Shown: piece by piece, positions 10,922-22,678 of the stretch
How positions within the stretch are numbered: position 1 is the first letter of the stretch
Layout: every line of letters begins with the position of its first letter
From: Zingiber officinale
Taxonomy: Eukaryota > Streptophyta > Magnoliopsida > Zingiberales > Zingiberaceae
Reading direction: 5' to 3'
Length of the DNA stretch: 64,000 nt
NCBI RefSeq assembly: GCF_018446385.1
Contig: NC_055988.1
Location: 163,816,209 to 163,880,208, forward strand
Made by a program: the position numbers and the translations under genes
The notes under the pieces: model-generated
What the model was told of the DNA's origin: nothing
What the model saw: only the letters and a program-made list of their open reading frames with translations
Database searches by the model: none

Positions 10922-13477
10922 TGTTAGAGTGTATACTAAAAGCCTAGCTTTTGGTATAAACATTTATCTAGAAATAAGAATCACATTGGTCAAATGTCTA
11001 CATTTATGATAAATGTAGTTGTTCAATTAATTTATATTGTAGATAACATGGTGTGTGGTGTCACACACAGAGGATCATGTTATCAGTACCTTATAAATTA
11101 TAAACAGTAGCTCACGACCATAATGGAAAGGAACAAACCATTGGAAGGTCGTAGTGTAATTAGGTATCAGTTTATCTTGACTGTATAATTACACTAGTAC
11201 ACTCAGAGTGTATTGAGTAGGACCATTTGAGGTCGTTTCTTTTATACTGACTTTATAAAGAAACAAAGACCTCGGTTATTATGGAAGTGTGTGTTCTTAA
11301 TCCTAATATAATAACAAGCACATATATTTGATATTTATTTCTTTAATTTATCAATGGGTGAGATTTAGTTCGATAAATCAATAAGCCCGATAAGTTAGGA
11401 AATGGTATCACTTATAGTGTGTGTTGTTGATTATAAAAGGAAACTGTGTCCTAGAGATACTAGGTTGATAATGTCCTCAAGAGGAGCTCATAAGGATTGT
11501 CATGTTAAACCCTGCAGGTGGACTTAGTCCGACATGATAATAAGGTTGAGTGGTACTACTCTTGGACTAAGATATTAATTAAATGAGTTGTCAGTAACTC
11601 ACTTAATTAGTGGACATTCGATATCTTAAACACAGGGAGACTAACACACTCATAATAAGAAGGAGCCCAAAAATGTAATTTGGGATTGATGCGGTAGTTC
11701 AATAATAGTTCTCTAGCGGAATGAATTATTATTGATAAAATTAAGTTGTGTGTTCGGGGCGAACACGGGATGCTTAATTTTATCGGGAGACCAAAACCAA
11801 TTCCTCCTCTCGGTCCCTATCGTAGCCTCTTAATTATAGAGTACTATACCCACCTATACCCACCTTCTTACCCATCCTATAGGGGCCGGCCAAGCTAGCT
11901 TGGAGACCAAGCTAGGGCCGGCCATGGGTATGTTCATGGGTGAATTCATGTGGCCGGCCCTATTAAAATAAAAAGGAATTTTAATTTTAAAATTTTTCTT
12001 ATGTGGATAATATAATTTAAAAGAGAGTTTAAAAATTTAAATCCTTCCTTTTATAAGATTATACAAAATATTAAGAGAATAGTTAAAATCTCTTTCCTTT
12101 TTTGTAGATTAAAATGTTGATTTTAATTTTGGTAAAAACTTTCCTTTTAATTATATTCATGATTTAAAAGAAAGTTTAAAAATTAAAAATTCTCTTTTAT
12201 TAGTTTCTACAAAAGATTAAGAAAAGATTTAATATCTTTCCTTATTTGTAGATTGAAAGGAGATTTTAATTTTTAGAGATAACTTTCCTTTTTGGAAATT
12301 ATCCACATGTTTAAAAGAAAGATTTTAATTTATAAAATTTCTTTTTATTAACCAATCATGAAGGGATTAAAATTATTGGAGAAATTTTTATAAATTTCTA
12401 GAAACAAATTAGGAAGTTTTAATTTTTGTTTTAATTAAAACTCTCCTTGTTTTGGGGAGAATAGTGGCCGGCCATTATAATTTGAAAAGAGAAAATTATT
12501 TTAATTAAATAAATTTTCCTTTTCAATGGCAAAAGAATTAAGAAAGTTTTTATTAAATTTTCCTTATTTGCCAAGATCAAGGATTATAAAAGAGGGGTTA
12601 GAGGAGGCTTCAATGCTAACGACTCTATTCTATTTTCCTTCTCTTTTCTCCTTGGGTGTGGCCGGCCCTTTCTTTCCTCTCCTCTCCTTTGTGTGGCCGA
12701 AACCTTCTCATGGTGGAGATAGCTTTGGTGGCCGGATCTAAGAAGGAGAAGAAGGAGAAGCCTCTTTTCTAGCATCCCTTGGAGCATGGTGGTGGTGGCC
12801 GAACCTCTTCATCCTAGGAGAAGTTTTGATGGCCGAAACTTGTAAGGAAGAAGAAGGTGCTTGGTGGTTCTCATCTCGGAAGATCGTTGCCCACACAACG
12901 TCCGAGGTTAGAAGAGGAATACGGTAGAAGATCAAGAGGTCTTTCTAAAAGGTATAACTAGTAATTTTTCTTTCCGCATCATACTAGTTATTTATGGAAA
13001 TAATACCAAATACAAGAGGCTTACGATTCTAGTATTTCGAATATGTTTTTCGATGATGTGTTCTTTTATTTTATTTTTCCTTGTGATTTGATTGTTCTTT
13101 TCGGTTAACCTAAAGTTATTTTAGGAAATTAAATATTAGCTTTCCATAAAAGGTTTTGTCTAGTCGGTGGTGGTTGCTCCCATATCCAAGAAGGCCATGT
13201 GCCTCGCCACGTCAGTACTGGGAACCAATTATGGAAATTAATATTTAATGGAATTAATAACTTAAGGTGATTTGGGTCGAACGTGTTAAGTTCCGCAGGA
13301 GATCCAAGTCAAAACCTAAAAGAACAAATAGATTAAGTTTTGGATCAAACGTGTTAAGTTCCGCAGGCGATCCAAAATTTAATTTAAAAGAACACATGGT
13401 AGCTAGGAAAAGGTTCAGACCTTTGTACAAAATTTTTGTACAGTGGAACCTCTAGGTTTTCCGAGTAGCAACCAACA
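10922..13477 (+). repeat. Copia 3' LTR (2,556 bp)
   Basis: Direct repeat of the 5' LTR, about 98.7% identical by eye. It ends CAACCAACA and is followed by the target duplication TAATA. Confidence 0.92.
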
Positions 13478-16400
13478 TAATATACATCAGCCACAGGCGG
13501 CTGGAATATACACACAATCACGCAGTTATATGTAAAGCAGCCCACTCGGCTGTACCAAAACAAAAACACAACGGAAAATGACAGAAACCAAATACAAACC
13601 AAAACACAAAACTGCTAGCCGGCTAGGCTTATACAACCAACAATAATACAAAATACCACATAACGACTTCAAAACTCCAGAAACAAAATCGGAGCACAAA
13701 CTAAACACACTGACACATAAAACAAATAAAACATAAATGGAACCGATAGATCTTCTGAGGTGACGTGGGGGCCAAATGACAGGATACTCCAAGCGACATC
13801 ATAACCAACCTGCTACCTGAAAAAAAAATTTCCACGGGTGTGAGTTCAACAACTTAGCGAATATCAATAGACATGCCTAGTAAGATATATCTAACAGCAA
13901 TAAACACAATAAACATGGAATACAACTTCCTAATCATATATAGGAAATATGCAAAACTGAAAGGTAACTGAGGAAGCTGTACTCACCAGGAACTCCTATC
14001 CAGAACAAAAGGTCATCAAACCGAGAGTGTGTCATAAATCCTGTATGCATGTCAAACAAATGCATCCAACCAAATGCAGCAAATAAATACAGCAAGCACA
14101 AGCAATAAATGCATCAATGTGTATGATGCCAATGACATGTCTTGGTCACCCCTACTCTCCAGTCACCCGTCTCACACATGATGGTGAGACCGAGTGGGTA
14201 GGGCTGTGACAACCGTGCACTCTGCCATCACTACTCCTGATGAGTGACCGAGTGGGCGGGATGCTGTCGGAGTACACCTATCCTCCTTACCCCAAATCAT
14301 AAATGGGGGAGCTCAATGCTCTCATCTCCCGGCACACGGTGACGGGGAGGGATCCATGTCCTGCTACAACGCTGCATCACACTAACCCATGAGTGGACCA
14401 ACGGAGCCCTTGACAGAACACCTGCTACAACACACCCTGCCTGAATATACCACTAACCCATGAGTGGTTGTGTGTGCAGATACATGTAACTGGCGATGTG
14501 CTCATCAATAATAGAGCCAACAATCGCACAGCATGCAATCATGCGAATGGTGCATGACACTAAGCATGGTAATATCCTGTACCAATCCATATATATATAA
14601 TGTGTACCCTAGAATAAATTGACCTAATCAATGGTCTAGATACACAGGTCAGATAAGGAATCAAAAACCCTAGGTCCTGAACATATCCACCTCTATAAAA
14701 TATGTAACATCAATATACATGGATCAAAGAAAAATGGTCTAGGTACACAGATCAAATATGATATAAAAATATAAGTACACATGTCAGATAATAAAAATAC
14801 AGAATCTAGTCCTAAACTCAGTGAAGCATGGTATGTCACTTACTCTAGGAACTAAGGTACTCATGGTAATAATCACGAGGTATAAACATGGATACATAAC
14901 AAGCAACAAAACAGAACATGCTATGGGTATCAAACCGTGACATACCAAGGGGAAACATGATCATTGCTTGTAGCTATAAAATACTATGCATATCCAATTG
15001 ACATATCATAAAAGATAAGTCAAGAGGTACCCGCCTCCAATGTAGATCAAGCTAATCAACCTCTGTGTCGAAATGCTCGTCCCGAATCAACGTCCTGCAA
15101 ATCACATGATTATAATTTAGCTAATTACATATGCAACAATTAGCTAAATCTCAACTCAACCTAATTAGGGAAAACCCTAATCAAATCATCCATTAATCCT
15201 TTAATCTTTCCAAGACATTCCACATTTAATAATCAATCCAATGATTATATCGTTCATAAACTCTTCTATTAATCACAATGTCAATTTAATTAACAATCCA
15301 TCATAACAAATCATATGATACTAATCCCATAATCCTATAAATGATCATGTGACATTCTATTTCAACCAATCAATAAGATTTCCCTCATAAATCAATTACC
15401 TCATAATAATCAATCACTTAATTTTCAACATATCATGAATCCAACTCACATAATTCCTCCAATAACTTAATCAATCCTCTAAACAACAATCCACCATTTT
15501 CAACCTAGCAATAACTTCAACCTTAAAACTCACCAAAACTGATGATAATTACTGATGCCTCGTGATCATAGTGTAACCCACGACTGGAAATCACTAGTGT
15601 GTCCACTGCTGCTGGAATTCAAGATCACCTTCACAGAACAGCAAACAATTGGATCCAACCTCCCCCTGGAATTATTCGGATCAAAAGAGATCAAAACTCA
15701 ACACACAATCTATCACCAATTAAGTCCAAAAAATAATCTACTCATCTTACCTCCTTCTCTTCAATCCCGTAACCCCAATCAACAGTAAGGAACTCCAAGA
15801 TCCGATTCATTTCCCAAACTAGATCTGGAAAAAGATTACCACAAGATAAATTAATAAATCACTGAATCAACAAAGGTAGCGCACCTACCTCCCAAATCGC
15901 CGGCAACTAGAGGAAAAGAAATGAAATCGGCGACTGTGCTAGAGCACAAATCGGAGAAAATCCAGAGAAGAGGAGGGTCAGCCACTGCGCTAGGGCACGG
16001 CAAGGGCAGCAACGCCCCTGCTCCGGCGTCGGCCTATAGTAGATGTCGACGGTGTTTGGGTGTCGGCGAGGAGAAGATGTCGGTGTTGGGGAGTGGCGCA
16101 CAGTGGCGTTGGCTCGCAACAAATCAGAAGAGGGCGAAGGCTTAACCGACGGTGACTCGAGCGTCGCCGGCGCTTAGGCTGTGAACCAGCGTCGGCTGCA
16201 GCATAAAGGGAAGAAGGGATCGGGAAGGTGGCTCGACAGGCGGGGGCGCTGGATCGGTGCCGGCACGCAGAGGAGAAGAGAAGCGGCGTCGGTTGGTGGA
16301 GCAGTTAGGGTAGGCTTGGCGTCGAGGATGGCTCGGAGAGAAACTACTAGGGCACGCGTGAGGGGGGAGAAGGAAACAGTGAGGGAGAGGAGAAGAAGAA

Positions 16401-16700
16401 AATAAAAGAAAAGAAAAAAGAAAAAGGAAATGATTTAAATAAAATAAACATTTCCTCGTTAAAACGTGGTAGCCTAAACAGGCTTTCCCGGGTCCAGTGT
16501 TTATCCCCGTAAACTCGTCCATGCGAGCTCCGAAAAATTCCCAGAAAATTTATAAAAATTCCCTTATTATTATCTGCCATTTTTCGGTATTTTACACCGA
16601 TCCTGTCTAGTTTCATATCATTTTGAGTTTTTTTAGATCCATCAACTTATTTCGATCAAAATCGATTTATAAATTTAAATAACTCGAAATAAAATTATAT

Positions 16701-16702
<2 letters not shown>

Positions 16703-16747
<45 letters not shown>
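16703..16747. repeat. (TAA)n microsatellite
   Basis: About 15 uninterrupted ATA/TAA triplets just outside the solo LTR. Confidence 0.9.
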
Positions 16748-17152
16748 CATCGATTGCTAACCGTTTATTCAAATTTTATTATGTTGATGGACAGTATACC
16801 TATCATGTAGTGGTCAATTTGAAATAGTGTAGAAGGGTAAAATATGTATGGGCATGCGATTAGTTAATTATAAAATTTAGGTAGCGTTTGGTAACTTTGG
16901 TTTATGAGTTTGGGAATGAAGGAATGAATTTATTCCTAAATTTTATGTTTGGTTGATGGGAATAGAATTAAGATTTTGGAATGAAATTCAAAAACTTGGG
17001 TATGAATGAAACTCACCCCCTCCCTTGGATTTGATGGAATAGGAATGTGAATTAAGTTTTAGACAAAAATACCCTTAATATATTTGTTCAATTTTTTTTA
17101 ATTTCACACTCTCTCTCCTTATTCTCTCTCATCATATTTTTTTCTCTCATTT

Positions 17153-17400
17153 TGTCCCCGGGTCCATGGTGCCACAGTAGGACATCCAGGTTGTCTCCCA
17201 GGTACCTGCGGTTCGAACCCCAGCTATGGCGTATTTACAGGAATTTTTCCTCCAAATGGGGGGCGTAATCAAAGGATGCTGGGCTTCTGGGCTGGCCGCC
17301 GCGTGCGTTTCCCGATTTACCCTGGTGGCGGGTGGGAAACTTCTGTGGGACCGGGCCGGTTACCCCCAGAGATAGTTAATGAGGCTAATTAGGATTATAA
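17153..17400 (+). repeat. tRNA-derived SINE-like element
   Basis: It begins GTCCCCGGGTCCATGG, has a possible A box around TGGTGCCACAGTAGG (17166-17180) and a good B box GGTTCGAACCC (17210-17220). It ends in an AT-rich tail near 17400. Composition is GC-rich against the surrounding CT tract. No clear target duplication was found, so the boundaries are approximate. Confidence 0.6.
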
Positions 17401-17425
17401 TTTTTTTAATATTTTCTCTCTCCTT

Positions 17426-17646
17426 TGACCCCACAGGTCATCCGAGTTGGTATGTGGTGGGATGCTTGCTACACGAGGTCGCGGGGTCGAAACTCAGGGT
17501 AATCGGGCCGTAAATCCCCGGTCCCTGTGCAACTCACCCCACCTGCCACATGCTCACTCAGGATGCTATGATTTACCTCCCTCGTGATGGCCTTGGGTCG
17601 GGTGCGGCGGGGGCGCTGGGGGCGAGCGATTTCTCCTTTTGCCACA
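17426..17646 (+). repeat. SINE (221 bp) with 16-bp target duplication
   Basis: It is flanked by the exact direct repeat TATTTTCTCTCTCCTT (17410-17425 and 17647-17662). A B box-like GGGTCGAAACTC lies about 60 bp from the start. It ends CTTTTGCCACA. The 3' part (TTTACCTCCCTCGTGATGG and the following GC-rich stretch) recurs on the minus strand at 55016-55229 and in shorter form at 62895-63064 and 62428-62485, so this is a multicopy family. Confidence 0.85.
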
Positions 17647-18480
17647 TATTTTCTCTCTCCTTATTTTTATCATCATACTTTCTCTCTCAACATACTTTCT
17701 CTCTTCTCATTCTCTCTAATCATACATTCTCTACCATTTTCTCTCTATATTCTCTCCTATCATGCACTCCCTCTACTCATTTTCTTTCTCTTCTCTTCCA
17801 TCACACTTTCTTTCTCATTACACACTTTCTCCTTATTTTTTCATCGTACTTTCTCTCTCCTCAATCTCTCTTAGCATACTCTCTCTCCTCATTTCTCTCA
17901 TCATACTTTCTATCTCTTAATTCTCTCTTATCACACCCTCTCTCTTTATTTCCTCTAATCACACTTTCTCTCATCATATTTTCTTTCTCCTCAATCTCTC
18001 ATTTTCTCTTATCACACTTTCTCTCTCTTCATTTTTTTCCCATAATTTTTTCTCTCTTATCCCACTTTGTCTCCCATCATACTTTCTCTTTCCTCACATT
18101 TTATTTTCTCTCACAATACTTTCTCTTTCTTCATTTTTTTCGTCACTATTTCTCTCTCAGCATACTTTCTCTCTCCATAGTCTATCATTTTCTCTCATCA
18201 TACTTTTTCTCTCTTCATCATCGTACTTTCTCTCTCCTCACTCTTTTATTTTCTCTCATAATACTTTCTCTCTCTTTATTTTTTTTACATTACTCTTTTT
18301 CTCTCATCATATTTTTTTTCTTCTCAATCTCTTCTATCATGCTCTCTTTCCTCATTTTCTCTCATCATATTTTCCCTCTTTTCATTTTTCTCAACGTACT
18401 TTCTCTCTCATCATTTTATCTCATCATATATTTCTCTTACATTCAACTTTCTTTCCCATTTATTTTTTTCTCTTATTTTC
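17647..18480. repeat. CT-rich low-complexity tract
   Basis: Over 800 bp of irregular TTTCTCTCTC and CATCATACT units with a loose period near 20 bp. The plus strand keeps a 318-codon frame open (17550-18506) that translates almost only to S, L, F, I and H. That follows from composition and is not a gene. Confidence 0.85.
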
Positions 18481-18644
18481 CTATAAAGATAAAAAAGGAA
18501 AGTTAGGTTCATTCCGATCGAAAATATTTAATTAACTAAACATCATTTTTAAGAATGATACCTAAATTTATATCTATTCTCATTTCATAATACTATAAAA
18601 CTTATTTTTATTTCGATTTCTAGGGAGAACCAAACATCTCCTTA

Positions 18645-19037
18645 GTATTTTGAACTGTGGTTCGATAGTCAAACTTGAACTGAGACTGGAGATCGAAATG
18701 GCTGTTTGCCAAGGCAAACGTAGGGTTGTATCATAAATATTAATTTTACTAAGAGACTGAGTCTCACGTCAAATTGAAAGGGTTTTTGGCTCGCACCGCT
18801 TTAACCTGCACTCACATTGAGATGTTAAATAAATATTATAATATTTATTTAACATATTTTTTCCATTTTATAAATAAACATTATAATACCTACCGATAAA
18901 AGAGAGGGAAAGATGTTCAAAGACATTAACGCCCTCTCTCTCATCTTTCATTTTTTTTTAACTGTAAAAAGTTTTATATTATTTTTTAAAAATAATAATG
19001 TTTTATAACTTATAATGATGATAATAATAATATTATA
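18645..19037. other. unassigned AT-rich sequence with a 34-bp palindrome
   Basis: No gene was recognised. Positions 18822-18855 form a perfect palindrome centred on TATAATA. The stretch ends in a TAATAATAT run that abuts the Gypsy element. Confidence 0.5.
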
Positions 19038-19892
19038 TGATCCTGTCTGAATACTGAATCAGCGGACGCTGGGCACGAGGCGCTCTCTAATTACTGACGT
19101 GGATCTTCGACTGGAGGCACGAAGCTCCGGCGAACCTGCACAGAAGTCGGGCCGGGAAGGGGTTCCCGGCGGCGACCCTCCGACGCTCAAGTCAAGTAAG
19201 CAAATGGTGGAAAAGTAGCTCCAAAGGTGTTTCACGCATACCTCCGGCGAAGTATGAGGCTCGTTATATAGAACGGTGGAAGGGTCCCTGTGCGTCCACC
19301 GAAGCACATACATGTCCGCAGCCCATACTTCGGTATGTGTCTGTCAGAAAGCTTACCTGACGCCATACTGCTACAGTCCAATCACGTCTTCGATGGGACA
19401 ACAGAACACCTCGTTGTCAGACTTGGAGTATGACCTAGCCATAGGACTTGACGGCTGTCAGAAGATGTTCCTGTCCCCCCTTTACCCATCGCCGGCCGGG
19501 ACGTACGTCTGGCCGGCTGGACGGAGACCGTCGTCCGGACGGCCCTCATCCCCTACACCGGCCGGGCGGCACGCCCCTCCCGTCTGGCCTGTCGCTTGCA
19601 TTAATATGCTGGGGAGATTTCCGGGCGAGTGCCTTCCGCTCGGCTCTTAGACATTATTTCCACTGAGCGCCGGAACCCTGATTTCGACAGGGCGCCTTTA
19701 ACCATCAGCCGAACATCGTCCGGTCGGCCAGCCGATAGGACCCATCCCTCTCCGGACGTTCGATTCCACCGGACGGCAGGCCGGCCGGCCGGCCGGTCGG
19801 ACCCGGCCCTCTCCGGATGGACGACTGCCACTTTAACTTCCACGTGGCGTTGACTCCACAGGGCGTGGTCCCCTGTTCTTACTACCGGATCA
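19038..19892 (-). repeat. Gypsy 3' LTR (855 bp)
   Basis: Direct copy of 28920-29758 with about 28 substitutions (about 3.3%, by eye) and a 17-bp length difference near 19740. It has a TATATAA box on the minus strand at about 19264-19270. Confidence 0.92.
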
Positions 19893-20231
19893 CTTGCCTC
19901 CCCTTCAAGTCTAGTCGAAGGAGGCGAAGTCCGACTGACTGGACTGCCGATCTGGTCAAGTGGCGACCGATAACTTAGTCCGCTCGGACAGGATGAGGGT
20001 TGCTCGGCCGTTCGGCGATATCTTGCCCGTGCCTTGGAAATTATGCCGAGGCGTCTGTCAACCACGTGCGTTCACCCGTGACTTGCTAACACGTGGCTAC
20101 CTTTCTCTTGTCAGGGTATGGCGGTGGCGTCACTTCCGATGGGACAGCCGCCCGTTTGAAATAAACGGCTAGATGATGACCTCGTTATCGACGACCTGGA
20201 TCGGACGGTTGAAATTAATAGCGGCCGCCCT

Positions 20232-20237
20232 TATAAA
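20232..20237 (+). promoter_or_regulatory. TATA box of the antisense accessory gene
   Basis: TATAAA within CCCTTATAAAGC, about 262 bp before the accessory gene's ATG at 20499. A pyrimidine-rich leader follows. It lies on the plus strand, opposite to the retroelement's own transcription, so it would give the accessory gene a separate promoter. Confidence 0.5.
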
Positions 20238-20498
20238 GCTCCGACTTCCGCTTTCCGCCGCATTTTGGCCTCATCTCCTCCCGACGTCTCGCTACTCCTT
20301 TCTTCTCCGGCGACCTTGCGTTCCGGCTCTCCGGCGACCCTACAGCTTCTTCCGATCATCTCCTTTGCCCGTAAGACTTCCTTTTCCTTGCTGCCTCTCC
20401 TTTCTTCTCTCTATTAGCTATTTCTTTTATCATCCCGCACTCTTTCCTAGTTTTATTTCTCCTTCCTTCCATCACGCGTTCATCCCTGGCCTTATACC

Positions 20499-22678
20499 AT
20501 GACCAGTACCTCACAGCCGACCGGCGGTGCTCCTGGTCTTTGGTATTCTACCATGGAAAGTCGGTTCGATGAGGAGGACGCCTTGCGCCTCACTCGAACC
20601 TATGATCTGCCGACCGACCACCACATCATAGTAGCTGACACCACCGACCGGCCACATGAATCGCCGCCCGGCACCGTTCTTTTCTTCCGAGACCAATTTT
20701 TGGCCGGGCTGCGTTTTCCACCCCACAAGTTCTTCTTACAAATCTGCAATTATTTTCGCATTCCGCTCGGCCAGGTAGTCCCTAACTCCATTAGGCTATT
20801 GAGCGGAGTGATAGTCCTTTTTAAACTGAACAACATCCCCCTCGACCCTAAGATTTTTCACTACTTTTTTTATCCCAAGCAAGCCGAGTGGGGTACCTTT
20901 ATTTTCCAGTCTAGGATAGGTTTTGTCCTTTTTGATAATATGCCGAGCTCCAACAAACATTGGAAGGAGCACTTTTTCTATGTGCGTTTTCCGTACCAAG
21001 TGCCAGACGGCGATGCCGGCGCAACCGGAACTCGGCAAATTTAGAGGCGATGCGACCTACCTTCATGCGGCCGAGCGGCTGGTGGGTCAGCGCTATCACA
21101 TTGACAAGCTGCTCCTTCCGGGAGTAATGTATATATTCGGCCTGTCTTCTACCCCAGCCGATCTGCCCTGCATCATGAGTAAGCGATTCTCATCCCTCCT
21201 TTTTCTTTTGTTCTAATTGATTTAATCTTTGTTTCTGCAGCTGAAGTTACGTGGCGTGCTAAGGCGACCGAGAAGCTCAAATTGAAAGCCGCTCAGATTG
21301 AGGCGGTGAAGAATAAGGAGGTCGCCGAGCGGGGCCTTGATCCAGCTGATCCGACCGGCGAAGCAAGTGAGGGGACTCAGGATGCCCCTGAAGCCTTAGC
21401 AGCTACTACCTCTCACGACGAGGCAGCGGACGGCACAGAACCTTCTACCCAAGCCGAAGTGGAGGGTCGTTCGGCCGATGATGTTCCCCTGCTCACTCGG
21501 AAGCGCAGACGGCCAGAGCCGCCATCCGCATCAACTGCCATTGATGAGCCACAACCCGAGCGAGGCGCGGATGCTCCGATGTTATCGGGGACCATTTCCC
21601 TAGAGAGTACCCCGACCCCACATGGCTCTCCGAGGGCAAGCTATGAGGTGCCGCCGTCCAGCCCTCCAAGAACTCTGCGCCGTATCAGGCGTTTGGGCGA
21701 GCTTCCCTCCTCGTCCACCGGTGGGCCATCCGGTAAGGCTGATGCTTCTCAGAGCGAGCCGAGCGGCTCGAATTTAATTAAAACCGTCCTGCGCCTCCCC
21801 TCAGAGGAGTACATGGCTGCTGCTGATCGACCAGTGGTCCCCGAGCAGCAGATCACCTTGATGGGCCCTCTTGCAAAAGCTTGGGAGGATGCTCGGCGCC
21901 GAATAACCGCGATGACTCCCGGGCCGCTCGGCGACAACAACCTTCAACAGGCCACCGGGGTATGCTCTTTTTCTTTGTTCGTGTATTTGAATTAAGTTTT
22001 TACCCTGTTCACTTTTGCTCGTAGACCTGGGTGGAGCAGATTGCCATTAGCAATCGGTTGGTCGAGCTGGAGGATGAATTGAAAAAACTTAAAGCCGCAG
22101 GGGACAACCGACAACCGACAGCCGCTCTGGAGAAGGCCAAAAGATTATTGGAAGCCGAACGGAAACGAGCTTCTGATCTGGCGAGCGAGGTCGCTCGGCA
22201 TGAAGCGGTGGTCAAACAACGAGATAAGGAGATCAAGACGGCGACCACTCGGAAGCGCCAGGCCATCGATGACATGGACCGAATGAAGGTGGAGATCAGA
22301 GGGCTAGAATAACGCATCAAGGATCTGGATGCCCTTCTGACCACCGAGAAGGAGAGCCGCTCGGCCGATTTGCTGAAATTTGATGAAGACTTAAAGGCTC
22401 TCCATGCTGCCAACGATGCCTCCTAGGCCGCGCTCAAAGAGTATCAGGAGGGGGAGTCGGCTCGCTCTGAGGAAGTGAGGAAGGCATTCGTCCGCTCGGA
22501 TGCCTTTGGGGAGAAATTTACTGACAAGATCTCCCTTACCTTTGAAGAGGCGATCAAGGCGGCTGTGGATCACTTGAAGACCAAGGGCCACCTTCCCGCC
22601 GAGCTGACCATCCCCCCAGAGGATCTGGCTACCGTGATGGGCGCCATTCCTGATGCACTTTTTGATTTTGACGCGTGA
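20499..22678 (+). pseudogene. antisense accessory gene of the Tat element (Transposase_28-like), three exons
   Basis: Proposed exons are 20499-21178, 21241-21959 and 22025-22678, about 684 codons if intact. Introns of 62 and 65 bp have GT...AG ends (GTAAGC...TGCAG and GTATGC...CGTAG) and join frames correctly. Exon 1 contains FFRDQFLAGLRFPPHKFF and a run to WKEHFFYVRFP, then LVGQRYHIDKLLLPGVMYIF. This resembles the plant 'putative gypsy type transposon' domain (PF04195). Exon 2 is acidic, Pro/Ser-rich and probably disordered; exon 3 begins as a Lys/Glu-rich coiled coil. Breaks: a one-base frameshift near 21005-21035, TAA at 22310 and TAG at 22424. It runs opposite to gag-pol, so it cannot be translated from the genomic RNA. 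Accessory frames in this place are known in Tat elements; their function is not. Confidence 0.8.

Larger units (their letters stand above)
3804..13477 (+). mobile_element. Ty1/Copia LTR retrotransposon (9.67 kb), inactive interior
   Basis: Two long direct repeats begin TGTTAGAG and end CAACCAACA. The element is flanked by TAATA (3799-3803 and 13478-13482). A primer binding site TGGTATCAGAGC (6370-6381), complementary to initiator Met-tRNA, follows the left LTR. A purine-rich tract AAGTGGGAGATTG (10909-10921) precedes the right one. The interior (6368-10921) is about 4.55 kb and codes in the order integrase, RT, RNase H, which makes it Copia. No open frame longer than about 80 codons survives. 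The insertion lies inside an older solo LTR. Confidence 0.93.
3712..16596. mobile_element. solo LTR (about 3.2 kb) split by a Copia element
   Basis: The unit starts TGTCACGCCCCGG and ends CGGTATTTTACA, so it has TG...CA ends. It is flanked by the perfect 5-bp duplication CCGAT (3707-3711 and 16597-16601). Removing the Copia insertion (3804-13477 plus one TAATA) leaves about 3,206 bp with no pol-like frame and no internal LTR pair. This fits a solo LTR formed by recombination of a large Gypsy-type element; the lineage and orientation are not certain. Its first 70 bases form a hairpin (GATTGTCAC near 3709 against GTGACAATC near 3771). The right portion carries a repeated palindromic word, CCACTAACCCATGAGTGG-like, at 14392 and 14452. 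Confidence 0.75.
16880..18641. mobile_element. PIF/Harbinger-type MITE enlarged by internal insertions
   Basis: The left end GGTAGCGTTTGGT and the right end ACCAAACATCTCC form imperfect terminal inverted repeats of the Tourist-like kind. Both are flanked by TTA (16877-16879 and 18642-18644), the usual PIF/Harbinger target duplication. The outer arms (about 170 bp each) hold GGAATGAA-type motifs. Between them are a CT-rich tract and two SINE-like insertions, so the original element was much shorter. No transposase is present. Confidence 0.7.

Noticed and set aside
17210..17220. tRNA gene suggested by GGTTCGAACCC
   Set aside because: No cloverleaf could be drawn around it. The sequence is a tRNA-derived SINE; the same applies to the B box at about 63040.
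17550..18506. 318-codon plus-strand open frame
   Set aside because: It is almost only S, L, F, I and H from a CT-rich simple-sequence tract and crosses the end of a SINE. Composition explains it.
20173..20502. 109-codon frame ending at the accessory gene's ATG
   Set aside because: It covers the TATA box and pyrimidine-rich leader and has no domain; it is more likely untranslated leader.
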